In this document: in pieces, positions 23,860 to 36,300 of the stretch | Layout: every line of letters starts with the position of its first letter | How positions within the stretch are numbered: position 1 is the stretch's first letter | Assembly (NCBI RefSeq): GCF_036711975.1 | Contig: NC_091971.1 | Span: 11,415,501-11,479,500, forward strand | DNA: 64,000 bases | Direction: 5' to 3' | DNA from: Onthophagus taurus | Taxonomy: Eukaryota > Arthropoda > Insecta > Coleoptera > Scarabaeidae | The notes under the pieces: model-generated | What the model was told of the DNA's origin: nothing | Seen by the model: the letters and a program-made list of their open reading frames with translations, nothing else | The model's database searches: none | Made by a program: the position numbers and the translations under genes

Positions 23860-24265
23860 CATTTATTTCCAATTCAGAATCAACAAATGAATCTCGCAGC
23901 TGGCTTTAATGCGACAATTGCTGGTGCCCAACGTCTGCTGTGTTACAATATGGTACCGAGGACGACAGCAGAAACATGACGTGATGGAGATGAAAGTCTT
24001 GAGATCTATGTTGAATGTGACACTGCGACTGCGAGGCAGGCAGATCAACACCTCTATTAGAGAGAGATGTAACATACATGTAGTAAAATGGACAAAAATA
24101 AGAAAGAATAGGTGGAAGGAGCATGTGGAAAGAATGGATGAGAGGAGATTGGGCAGAATATGTATGTAGGGACGACCGAAAGGAAAATGATCACAAAGAC
24201 GATTGCCCAAAAGATGGACAAAGAGTTGTGTGCATAGTTGAATCCAAACATAAGGCTTGACCAAC
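23860..24265 (+). pseudogene. LINE polyprotein C-terminal remnant
   Basis: The plus strand reads MEMKVLRSMLNVTLR, then NRWKEHVERMDERRLGRI, then GRPKGK and LPKRWTKS. This is the post-RT tail (R-W-EH--RM, GRP--RW) of an RTE/CR1-type LINE. It ends just before the right-hand inverted repeat. Confidence 0.65.
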
Positions 24266-24357
24266 ATCATCGAAAGTAGAAGGAGAAGAATAACAATTAA
24301 AACTAGAACAAACAATAGATCTAGAACTAGAAACATTCGGGTTTAGCCGTGCATCTT

Positions 24358-27300
24358 CATCAACACAATAACAAATGATTGAGCGTGATGCGTGGTGTGA
24401 CGTATTGGTCCGATGCTGACGTCATTTTCTGGATTACAAACGAACAAGGGTGGGAGTTTCCTGGCAATTTTAAAACAGTTTATTTTTGAAACAAAGAAAT
24501 TTTGCTTGCAAAAAAAGGCATCTCTCGTATTTGGCAAAATTACATTAGCAAATGTTTAACAGAGGGCGTTAATGAATTTAAAGACGTCAACGGACATCAG
24601 TTATTTACGAGTTTATGTTAAATGTGTACGTAAGTTAAAATTTATGCAAATTAATTTCTTTATAAGTTCGTATAGGTAAGCAAATACGTTTTCTTCTATG
24701 ATAGTAACAACCCTATTTTTTGCAGGAATTGTGTTTTATAACATTTCGTGTAAATATTTTATCATTCTTTCGTATACAGGAGTCATTTAATTATTTCTAG
24801 CTTCGTTTTGAAAATTGTTATGATAATGAACGATGTAAACTTGTTAGATATAACATCTCGTTTCTCGTCTCTTCCATCGACAATTTTGAGTAATAGGTAA
24901 TGAAAGATTTTCCAATAATTTTACATAAATATAAATTTGAAATTAACGTAGTTTTTACATAGGTTTTGAATGTTTTAACCGATAAGTTTTTCTGTAAGAA
25001 ACTGTCAGAATTTAAATTACCGCATCGATTTAATAGGAAAATGCGCAAAAGAACGAATTGCTAGCAATAAACGGCAATGGAAATTCGGAATTCGTGTAAT
25101 GCCAGACGCTGCCCTAAAAAAATAGACCGGTTCCCGGCCGTTGCAATAACAAACAACCACACGTTCTTGGTTCTAATGCGAATATTTTTTAATGTTTTTA
25201 TTTTGCAGTATGCGCTTAGCGATAGCAAAGGTATGAGAACCCGGCGATAAGAAACTGTGCTACGGTTATCCACATATGACGTTTGCGTCATTAGTTTTCG
25301 CATTTTTACCGTTTCACCACAAATAAGTCGTGGAATATATATGCAAAAGTACTTATGAATTGCGAAATATTATGTTGGGTTTTTTCTATATATTAAAATT
25401 TCCTTGAAGAAATTTTTATGCCAGTTAAATGGAAATAAACCCAAATATGGTTGATCCGATCATCCATTCCAATGTACTAGTTAGGCCGAATAACAGTTTT
25501 AGTTTTAAAATGTCATAAAATTTATGTACACGTTAATAGCAGCTAAGAATTCGGTAGAAATTTGTTTACATTAAGAAGTATGTTAATACGGTGAAAGATG
25601 TTACAAATGCTTTAGAATGGGTTCGTTTAGAACCCGTTGATGTTCACTTATAGATGTTTGGGAATTTTGCGATTTAAACTTGTTTGCTATGCGGTAATTT
25701 GTTAAAACTAAATTAATCATATACGATTTTCGTATTCCAATGGAAATTCTTAAAGTAAGTTGTTACCGGTTTAAAGTATTTCAATTCTGATCATTCTTAT
25801 TCCGTTGTTAATTACGGTTTTTATATGACTGTTTGAAACGCTGGTATTAAATGCATTTACGTTAATATTCTTTTTACATCGAAAAGATATCGCGAAAATC
25901 TCAATAATAAAAATGGAAAAGTATTTAATTTCCTGTTAGCAGGTAATGAACATCATCTGAAGATCTACAAATCTGATTAAATTTTATTAACCCCGCCTGG
26001 GCCACCGGACATTGGGTAAAAGATAAATGGCTGCCGTTCATTATCTCAGCCTAATAAGTAAAGAGTAATAACCTGACGCACGGTGTACGCGCGGACTGCT
26101 GTGTTCGTGATGAAAATTCATAATTTCCGCGAAGTGAAGAGCGCGACCGATCAATCGCTACTGCTGCGCGATTCGTGATAAAATCGTCATCATCAAAGCT
26201 AATGCATTCAATGGGGAACATTAAAAACATCGAGAGAATCGAGAGCATTTGATTTACCTCGTTCCGGTCGTAATTGAAATGGGGCCTGCGCATCGACTAT
26301 ATTCAGAACCGTATTAAGGGAGTTTTATTACGATCCAAAAGTTTCGGATTATCTATGTTATTATTATTATTTCTTAAGTTGAGAATATGCGTCTCATTGC
26401 GAAAAATTACTTTCGAAAACATAGATTGCAGACTACATCTAGTGATTCAAGTGAAAGAACCACATCATTGTAAAGATAACATTTAAATTTTTATTTGTGT
26501 AATGTTATATAGCATTTTTAGTCATGTGCTAATATGACTCAACTTGTTATTCTTTGTCCTAGTCGGGTTATTTCACTTTGAAAAAACATTGCATTTCTAT
26601 ATATAATTTCATAAACACGGTAAAACATGAAAGGTAATGGAACTGACTTTGAGATCGAATGATAATCAAATAAATTTATTAGATTCAAATGACGTATTGG
26701 TAGTTACGACTCTTGATAATCTTTGAGATCTGTAGTAACCGATTTTCTTCTTTTAAGTTGATCTAAGACAACAACTATTTGCCAAAGAAAACTTAGGGGC
26801 TAATAATTTCTGATTTGGTTGTCTATATTCCATTACCAAAAACAATTTTTTAACTTCAGCTATTTATTTTTTAGGAGTAAGCAAGTTTAACTACCGCATA
26901 CAGTAGTTATCTCATCTTCTATCATGCCTGAATCTGAATCTTTCGAATTTTGAGTATGTTGAAGTCTGAAAACTTTTATCATTATTTCTGCATTCAACAT
27001 TACGCAATCTTTACATTTAGGTTGTAATCGAATATCATCTTGTGGGATATTTGAATTTCTTCTCTACCAATTCTAATTGCCACAGTCCAATATCCACAAT
27101 TTAGTTGACTTCGGCAGTTAATTACAAAGTCCAACCTTAAATAGCATCTTCGGTACATGTGAAAAACATGTTCTACCTTAAGTTGAAGCGAGCTTCAAAA
27201 TCAGTTATGGTATTGATAAACACTTTCTATTTTTAAATTTGCTACCTTAACACTTATCCATTACAGCTATGATCTTCACGGCGGTGACACATGTTAGTTG

Positions 27301-29640
27301 AAATACTGAGGCTATGTCGGGACACGATCACTTTGAAGAACTGAAATCAAATATATCACGAAACAAATTTGATATTGGTGTGTTGAAGCAAATTTGAAGC
27401 AGACTTTATAAGGATACTACCAGAACAAGCGTCATATTGTCATATTTAAGTTTTATTGTTGAAGCTAGCAAGTTCTTAGAATACTTAACAAAATCATGTT
27501 TAGATTGCAGGTTGAAAATAATTCACATGGAAAGGACGAGGCTCTTCTTCACAAGCACCAAAAATTTTGCCCAATGAGTCTCACAAAACGTTAATAAGGC
27601 GCAGGCATAAAGATCCTGGGAAATTTTTGTTGTATTCTTGAATAGAATTGAGTAAATATTCGAAGATGTAATATATTGTATTTATGATGGAATCAATATA
27701 GCCGATGGTCCAGATAGTAAAGAACTTGTATAGAGACGAATCAGACAAAAAGCTGTACCACAATGATTTTGTGTTAAGCTTCCTAGAATTAAGGAAGAAT
27801 TTATTTTGAGGTTTATTACGGAAGACCAAGATCTCCATGCTACAAATATAACAATATCTTCTAATAATTTATGCCAACCGTTGGATGTTAAGCTTTTAAA
27901 CGCATTTTTGAGATTTGATAAATACTGCTCCTAAACAAATAAACACGGTAATAGCCAATGCTAATAAAGAGAAGCCAGGACATGACCAAAATGGGATAAT
28001 ACGACATTTACTTAAATGATTTTATGCAACATGAATTTATACGCCACAACGTCGTCAAAGTAATATCAGACAGTCATCTTGTATCATGCTTAAGGACTTT
28101 CTAAGTGAACTTTTGCGCAAAAAGGCGTTTTGGTCAGAAAAATTAAGTGCTGAGACTAGTTATGCAAAAACTACACGTTGTCCATATCAGTACAAAAGGA
28201 TTCCGATGATGATGCTGATAGTGTAAGAAGCAGTAATAACACAGGAGCGAGTCTTAAGGAAGTAAAATACACTAAATCATAGCTGTAGCTATTATTATAA
28301 CCAGATATTGTTGCCATATTACCACCTTCAGTTATGAAGCAACACACCCTATGGTACAAGAATTCTACCCGGAAGTACACTAAATAAGAAAGGATTGAAG
28401 ACACACTATAATTCTTTTGCAAAAAGAAGTGCACAGTGGATGACGCAATTTAAGGAAATACAATTTTTTAACAACACTGCATTAATAAGCGTTGTCATTA
28501 AGCATTTCTAAGATGTCCTCATTAAGTACTCAAAACACCAAGTCTATTCAGAGGAGTTCTCAAACAGATACGTTAAGACTTGCAGAATAACAACTTTGAA
28601 GTTTAAAGTTAAGTTAACTAACTCTATATCTCTTATTGTCGCCTATTGTAGGCTGATTATCTGTGTTACTCATCATACACAGAGTATTGCGAAAGAGAAG
28701 CAGACGCTCTATTTAAGAATAATGGAGATTGATACTTTTTCTGGAACAACCATTGATATAATTCAATTCTCCACGGACGTATTCAGGTTTTGTTATTCCT
28801 AAGCTTAAATCTTGATATATAACCTCTATAGTCAAGTACCAAGTACAAGGTAAAATTGGAATGTTTATTTGCAACAAATCTGCCTGTATTTGGAATTCAA
28901 AGAGAACTAAATATTAACAAACCTCGAACTGTTATAATATTAGAGTTTGAATATAGCCTGAGTGTATCAAAAATGGCCAAATTCAAGTTTTTTTTCTTTA
29001 TGCAGTACTTGGCAAAAAACGGACATAAGTCCACAGTCTTTGCTTAGCTGGCCAAAATGAACACGGAACTCCCCAAAAATGCACCTAGAACTGATTAAGA
29101 CAATTAAATGCAGACAATGATTTGGGTATACCACGACAAAAATTTTTGACATACCAACCAAAGAACAAGTTCATCTCTGTATCTGTATTATTTATGATGC
29201 TTTTTGTGGAATTTTCTAGAACTATGTAGAACTTTCTAGATTTCTTCAAGAAATTGCAACAAGACTATTTGGAAAGTTTAGTATTTTCAATTCTAATTCT
29301 CTCCCTATATTTGTGGAGATCGCCGTACAAATTATGTCAAAAATAAAAACAATTATTATACCAACAAATTTCTGCCTAACTTTAAAGTTTTGCTGTCTTC
29401 CTGGAATCTAATATAACACGGATTTTATATATCATTATTTATATTTTGGTTTTAATCGACATATTTCGATCTTATGTATTTCCCATTGTTCTATTGTCGA
29501 TAAGACGACTAGATGTATCTATAATCTTACTTATTCTTGATAAAAATAAGATTTGAAATAATGTGAAGTACGGTTCTGCATAAAAACTATACTCCCCTTA
29601 AAAACTAGGTACAGCGTAATTCTACCAGTTCGATATCCCA
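24358..29640. other. Upstream region of vestigial, no gene seen
   Basis: About 5.3 kb without a supported gene. A region near 26050-26290 is richer in GC than its surroundings and may be regulatory. At 27850-28440 a few plus-strand snippets (CQPLDVKLLNAF, DSDDDADSVRSSN) faintly resemble the end of a pogo/Tigger-type transposase, but they are too broken to call. Confidence 0.4.
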
Positions 29641-30164
29641 CCCTATCCGTATCGCGATCACCTACAGTGCGTCCAACTATTGACAAACTGGCGACCGTCG
29701 GTGAAACGAAGAGTATGATTGGTCGAAACACAACCAAGTAACAAACCACGCCCGGAAGGTACGTCCCGGTTATGTTAATAACGTTGGAAGAGGGGAAGTA
29801 CTGGGCGTGTTCGAACCGGAGGAACGACGTGTTCGGGGTTGCCGGAGGATCCCGTGCTTAGTAAGCGTCCTAAGGTCGACAGTGATCGGACTTGGCCGCG
29901 TCCAGCTTAGATTCAATAGGAAAACTTTGGGGATACGCGATACGCGCGACATCGGGCGACGGTTTGTGTAAGGTACTATATCAGTGTGATCGGCTACCGT
30001 CGGAAAATCGCACAGAAATAAAGTATTAGTAGAAGAAGACCAAAAAAATTAAGAATCGGTGAAAACGGTTAAAAGAAAGCGCGATTTATATATTCTTACT
30101 ATTGTATTTTTGTACTTGTGCTGTGATTCAGTGGCATGATTAGGGCGGGATCCTGTGATGTACT
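29640..30164 (+). promoter_or_regulatory. vestigial promoter and 5' UTR
   Basis: GC content rises sharply from 29640 up to the vg start codon. The insect initiator TCAGTG at 29981-29986 would place transcription start near 29983 and give a 5' UTR of about 180 nt. A CCAAT-type box (GATTGGTC) lies at about 29718. No TATA box is seen. Assignment is by position and motif only. Confidence 0.4.
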
Positions 30165-30308
30165 ATGAGTTGCTCTGAAGTGATGTACCAGGCTTATTAC
30201 CCGTACTTGTACCAGAGGGCCGGTGGTGCTCCGCCCGTTTCTGCACATCCGGTACCTAGAGCCGGACCATTTACTTCACCTTTTGGAGCTGCTCATCAAT
30301 ATGATAGG
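30165..30308 (+). CDS. vg: vg coding exon 1 (residues 1-48)
   Basis: Starts at the ATG of MSCSEVMYQAYYPYLY and ends phase 0 after QYDR at donor AGG/GTTAGC. The donor is weak but the join to exon 2 (DR-FNVQRLQ) recreates the insect Vg sequence. Confidence 0.95.
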
Positions 30309-33300
30309 GTTAGCATTATATTCTAAAACATTTTTATTACACCCATCAAAATTACTCGCAATTTTTGCTTCTTTGGAAGTTTGTCAGATTAATTCAGAAA
30401 TTGTCTAAAAGTTTTCAAATTTTCCAACAACTTCTTGGACACTATTGGAATTTATATTTTTTCAATATTTGATTACTGAAATCTTTTTAGATGATTTTTA
30501 CTTCATTGGAAGTATGTCAGATTAATTCATATATTGTCTAAAATTTTTAAAATCTTCCAATAACATCTTGGACACTTTATATGTTTTTCAATATCATCAT
30601 TAATCTTTTCAAATGACATTTTTGAAATCATCTGATATGCTCCTGAAGATGGTAAAACACGGAAATTTGGTATTTCATTATTTATTGCAAGAATCATATT
30701 TTGATTAGTGATTCGAATCATTTACATAATAATAAATTAACACGTTTATGTAAACGTTAAGCTAGAAATGTCGTTTAAAGCTTCATATCATCAGTTTGAT
30801 CTCGTTGAAAGAAACATGCAACAATCATAATTCATGCGTTTAAAGAAGAATGAAAAGTATAATAAAAATATTTCCGTTCTAATATTCTTGTACTCATTTT
30901 CATTCTTGATTCTTTATTATTAATTTTGACATTAAATCCGATAGTAACGTTGCAGTTACCTACTTAGTGTGTTCGCCGTTTCTTCCGGTGATAAAAAAGG
31001 GAGATATACAAAAAAGAAAAACGATATTCTCAACACTTTTTATAAACATTTTTCAATGTATTTATATTACGTATTGTTTGTAATGAGGCAAAATTTGAAT
31101 TTTTCTCAAATAATAACTTTTGCAAAAACATTTAGTTGGCGTGCTGTGAACAGTCGCGGTTTTGTCGATTAATTACCGCGCTTAGGGGGAAATCATTTCT
31201 CTCGACGGTTCTCGGAAATCGTACCAACACGTCCGCGCCGGTTCCCGCGGCATTTTTATTTTACTTTCTATTGGCGCACGTCTAAGCATATACGGTGCGA
31301 TCACGGCAATTTAACAGGCACCGCGGGCAAGACTTACGACCGTCCGACGTTTAGCCTTTTTTGGCACCCGACCTGACGATTTTTATCCACGTGTGCCGAC
31401 CGATCCAAAAAAATATCTAATGGCAGATTCGAGATTAAAGTGCACCTTTAACGTTCTCTTATCGCCAATACATGTTTGTTTTTACACATAAAACCGATCT
31501 AACAAAGAAAATTTCACATGGTATTTGTAACAAATTCCTAAAGATGACCCTATGCTACTCAAGATATGCTTGAATGGAAAAGAATAATAAATTGTTTTGC
31601 ATTTCTTTGATATCTTTCTACATAACCAATTTTTTGGACTGTCACAATTGTAAAAAGTGTCCAATAATTAAAAAGTGGAGAAAATCAATTAGAAACGTTA
31701 TACTTGCCAATTAACTTTAATAATACTATAAAGGATGTGATGTAATAATATTGAACCAATTATTTGATATATATATCTATGAGAATCGATGGCGACTGCT
31801 AACACTTATACATGTGATATTGTGCAGAGAAATTGTGCTTCAAATAATACGCTAACTATCATGCCAGATGCTGACCTAAATACTGTTAAACAAATGAATA
31901 CTGAAAGTGATGATGACAAGAATATTAGAAGAATATTAGATATTAGATGATACCTTCCAAACACAACTTTTCTGTTTTCTTTAGAAAAGGGATTCTTATA
32001 AACATAAAATGTCTATGCATACTTATCAATGTTTATAAATAAGTTGATAACATAAAGAAACCTTCCAAAGAAAATTCAATGAAATCTCACTTTGAAGACA
32101 GTTTAAATTTGCCGATTAATGCTGAAATATTGAACCAAATTCCAAAATGCCCAAAAATTAAATGATATGTTCAGTATAAGTGTGAATGTAATATTTCTTA
32201 TTATTAACCAAGTTGCTTCAAAGTAGATATTGTGCTCTCATGTAAGATATCAGTAGATATAGATGATGTTAGAACTGATTATAAAGTGCACCATATCTCT
32301 TTTTATGAAAGTTCTCCATTAATCCATTCTTAAGAAATGCAGTTGAAAGTTTTGGTTAAATCAATAAAGAAAATGTTTGTAGAAGTTTCCATCATCTTTC
32401 CTGAACGTAAAGTATTAGTTAATAGTGAAGCAATTATCACATAATAACTTATCGCAATTTTACTACTACAAGACTACAAAAAAAAAAGCATCTCAACAAC
32501 AGTCCAGGCTACAAGCCTCAAGAAGAAACAGAATTAATCAAAATAATCAATGGTATAAGTTGAACTTACAGGACAATTTAAAACTATAAAAGTTAAGAAT
32601 AAAAACGCGTTGAATTAAGACTAGGAGTTGTCGAGGCAGATATAGGCAGGAACTTTTTGTTGAGCGCGAACGCGGCGGCAAAATAGTTAACAAGTATTAT
32701 AAAGGATGCAATGAACTTTAGCATAGAGCGTTATAAGACGACAAAAACTAGGATTTGAACCTTGTAGAAAAACTGGTAAAAACGACTCTCCGTAATACAC
32801 CAAATCAGAATGCATACCAAAAGAGAAAACTAACTGATTAATAACGTCATACAGGATGTAAAAAATTCATACTCCAAATATGTGGTGACATTGTTTATTA
32901 AAGCTAATGAAAAAGATAAAGTTAAAAAAATTGAATATGAAAAGTTATAAACATTTAATACAACCAAACGGATGAAATGAGTAAGTACCTAAAAGAAGGA
33001 TATCTACATGAACCCAACTGGGGATTTGAAAGTTATAATTTATTAACGGAGATTAATATACAGGGTGATTCTCAACCTATACGCATAAACTGAGGGATTT
33101 ACTCTTTATGGCGAATAATGACTAATAGGCGAAAAAATTAGTAGTAAAAGATTTTCTGTTTCATAGATATCCGTGATATTTACTTTCAAATCAAGAAAAC
33201 ATAGAACATTTTAAAATAACATCACAGCAAGTGTTCGAAGTTATTTCCCATATTTTCTATCAATTGGGGCTCCCCGAATCCACGATCCCACACTAGCGCG

Positions 33301-36300
33301 GCCTAAACCAGGGTGTTGGCGGATTATCTAGGCAGGAGCATGTATCTGATTTTGCAATATTTGCTGAGTATTAACTTCTGTGGCGTACACTATGTTTTTT
33401 AAGTGACTAGAAAGGTATAAATCAAGAGGATTGAAGCCTATCCATCTTCCAGGAAACACATTATCTAGATGTCGCCGATCATATCGGAAATTTAGGAAGC
33501 TAAAAAATCTTTTACTACAATTTTTTTCATCTATTAGTCATTATTTGTCCTGAGGAATAAATCCCTCAGTTTATGCGTATAATTTGAGAATCACCCTGTA
33601 TATGCGGGCGATTTACTGTTGGTTGTACAATTTGATTTTCATAAAAGTCTTCGAGAAAGAACTAATAACGATATGGAAGTGTCTCTAGAACAAGCTATAT
33701 GTGCCATATTCAAAAGAGACTGTATAAAGAGATTTGATAATAAAATTTTTCGTGTATACTCCATCAATGAATACTATCAAGAACAATCAACACTACATGA
33801 AATCCGAGTTAGAAGTTACCATGGAAGAAGTATCAACGATCTGGTTTAAGGTTCCCCAAGAGGGTTCGGTTATCATAAAAGATGTATATGATGCGATATG
33901 GATATGTGGCAATATTTTAACAATTTTGCGCTTCATATCCGATACAGAGACATGAAAAGAAACTATAAGATTCTAATCTCTAAAAATGCGGGATATAGAG
34001 ATAGATATCCTGAGACAGATATATGATATAATTAGAGAGCAAGATTTCATCTAAACATAAAGATAGAGTAGATATTAATATGAATCAAAATATAAACCGA
34101 TTGTCTGGATACCAGTAGGATGAAATATCGATTTATACTTTCTTCCGTTGTTATCGAAATTGGTATTTGAAGGTGTAGGAAACCGTTTCTATGGTCTTTG
34201 AATAGTCTACATCTTGTTGGGATGAATATTACCGCTTCTGGTGATGACCTCTATGTTACAGAAAAAAAAACAGAATTAAGTTAGCTGTCTCTTGGTTTCC
34301 CTCTTTCTTCTTGAATGCGAATACCAAGAGAAAAAAGTCTGTTAAATTCTGCCGTTTTAAAGAATGACCACTTTGGTGAAATATTAATGGTTATTATAAT
34401 TATTTACTATTTATCTGCAAATAAGTAGTTATTTCTAAGGTCCAACTAATCATAGAAGTCACGTTTTTTTCCTGAAGAAAGGTTATTTTTATTTTATTAA
34501 TTACAAAAGTAATAAGAACAAGGACAACAACAACAATACCTAGAACAATCAAAGCAACACATTTGCAATAAACGCTCAATATGGATACCATTTAGTTGCG
34601 TTCCGAATGCGTGTCCCCAACTGATTTACAACATCAATTCTTGTTTGATAGACTGGATTTCAAAATATCTCAAATTATAAAATTACATATATTTAAAACT
34701 GGTCATTGTGGATAAATAATTTTGACAAGTCTTCTTCAATTTTAATGTTACCAAATCTAAACGTGAAAAATTTTGACGTTCTGACGTTTTATGGACATTT
34801 GTGATGATTCATCAAAAAATAATAATCTCTTCTTTACCTTTTTTAATCGTAGATTAAAGGAAATCGCAAAATTGCAACTTTTTATCTCGGTCCAAAGGAC
34901 TAATACATGTTGTAGGTGATAAGGATTTCTTTGTTGGAGTTGTTCTCTAATAAACATTTTGCGCTATGGAATGTACTCGTTGGGAATTCGTTTTTATTTA
35001 AGGTTAGAACTTCACTTGATGTTGTATAAAAAACGGTATGACAACAAATTCTTGAGGATGATTCTATTATAGTCTTAATATTGTTTCAAAAATTAACAGT
35101 AAAATTAGAAATTTAAAACAACCAGTTTGGGAATGTGATTGCAATGATTACAATTAACACCAGAAATATATCTCGCTTATAATTGAGTTGTGCCAATATT
35201 GTATAATTTATTAAAATTATTCTTGTATGAAATACCTGTAGATAATCTTAATTATCTATAGGGAATTAATTAGTAAAGCAGTTCTTTGCTCTTCTTTTCG
35301 GTGAAATAAGTTTAATTTTTGTTTCTACCGGTTTCGGGAAACCAGTCATCGAAACCGGCAGAAACAAAAATAAAACTTATTTCATCAAAAAGTGCAAAAA
35401 GCGTTTTAAATTTGTAATGGACATTTTAAACATTTCATTATTTGCAGAAATCATTACGAAAAGATGTGCTGATCAAAATTGCTATTGTTTTAATCCAGGA
35501 ATAAAATCTTGATGATGAAAATGAAATCATCCTGAAGATGACTTTCTGCCGATTGAAAACTGTCCAAGATAATGATTTAAATGTTAAAAATTCTTTAACT
35601 TTGATTCTATTTGTATTCGATATAAAAATGTTTCATTCTTGAATCGAACCCAAAGAACTCTCTACCACCTCATAAAAAGGCGTCTCACATCGGAAATTAT
35701 GCGACCGCTGCCGCCGCCGCCATCTCTAAGAACCAACTATCTACGGACGCGAAGTGTTCCGTGAATCTATCATTATTATACCATCCATAATTAATGAACA
35801 CTTCCAGTTAGTAGCGGCCGCTTCGAGTGGCCGCCGACCAGAAAGGCCTTCTCTCTCACCAAACCCCCCATTCATTCCGCGGAATCGTTCGCGAACAATA
35901 CGGAGACCCAAGAAGACGTTATACGACCGACGCGTGACGTTTTAATAAATTAAAAGCTCGCTCCCCCCACGAAACGGACAACATTTGCATATTTTTCTCC
36001 CCTTTTTTTTGATCGATGGAGATCTCCCCATGGAGATATTCCATTTTCCACTCGCCACTTTTTGTGTATTTCCATATTACTTTATCATAGATGATGGTGA
36101 TTAATAATAGGGGATATTAAGGTAGTTTGAACATGTGAAGTTTGAATCATAAATTCAAATTAACAAAATAAAATGTTATCAAGTCGTTATTAGAAGCGAG
36201 AAGAAATTCTTAAGATATGTTTAATGAGAAAATAAATGTTTGAATACTTAATAAGTACTAATGTTACTCTTAAAGTGTTTGAGTTGATTGAAAATAAATT

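Larger units (their letters stand above)
21966..24357. mobile_element. Composite element: inverted GGCTAAACCC repeats enclosing RTE pieces
   Basis: The left edge (21966-22030: TCTTTTAAGAC, then GCTAAATACGGATG, TTTCTAGTTCTAGG, TAGTGTTAGTTCTA) is matched by an inverted copy at the right edge (24290-24357: CTAGAACTAGAAACATTCGG, then GTTTAGCCGTGCATCTTC). A third copy in direct orientation lies at 22595-22650. Between them are two versions of the same RTE-type element. Copy 1 (22030-22500) is internally deleted from the 5' region to the 3' end; copy 2 (22650-24265) retains the RT core. The same edge repeat occurs in vg intron 3 and at 63127. Confidence 0.6.

Noticed and set aside
27300..28440. Tigger-type transposase gene upstream of vg
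   Set aside because: Only isolated snippets (QPLDV and an acidic run) fit; the order of motifs could not be established.
33619..33955. Two overlapping open frames in vg intron 1 next to the mariner element
   Set aside because: Short, overlapping, and unlike any family I know; could be flanking relic sequence but not supportable as a gene.
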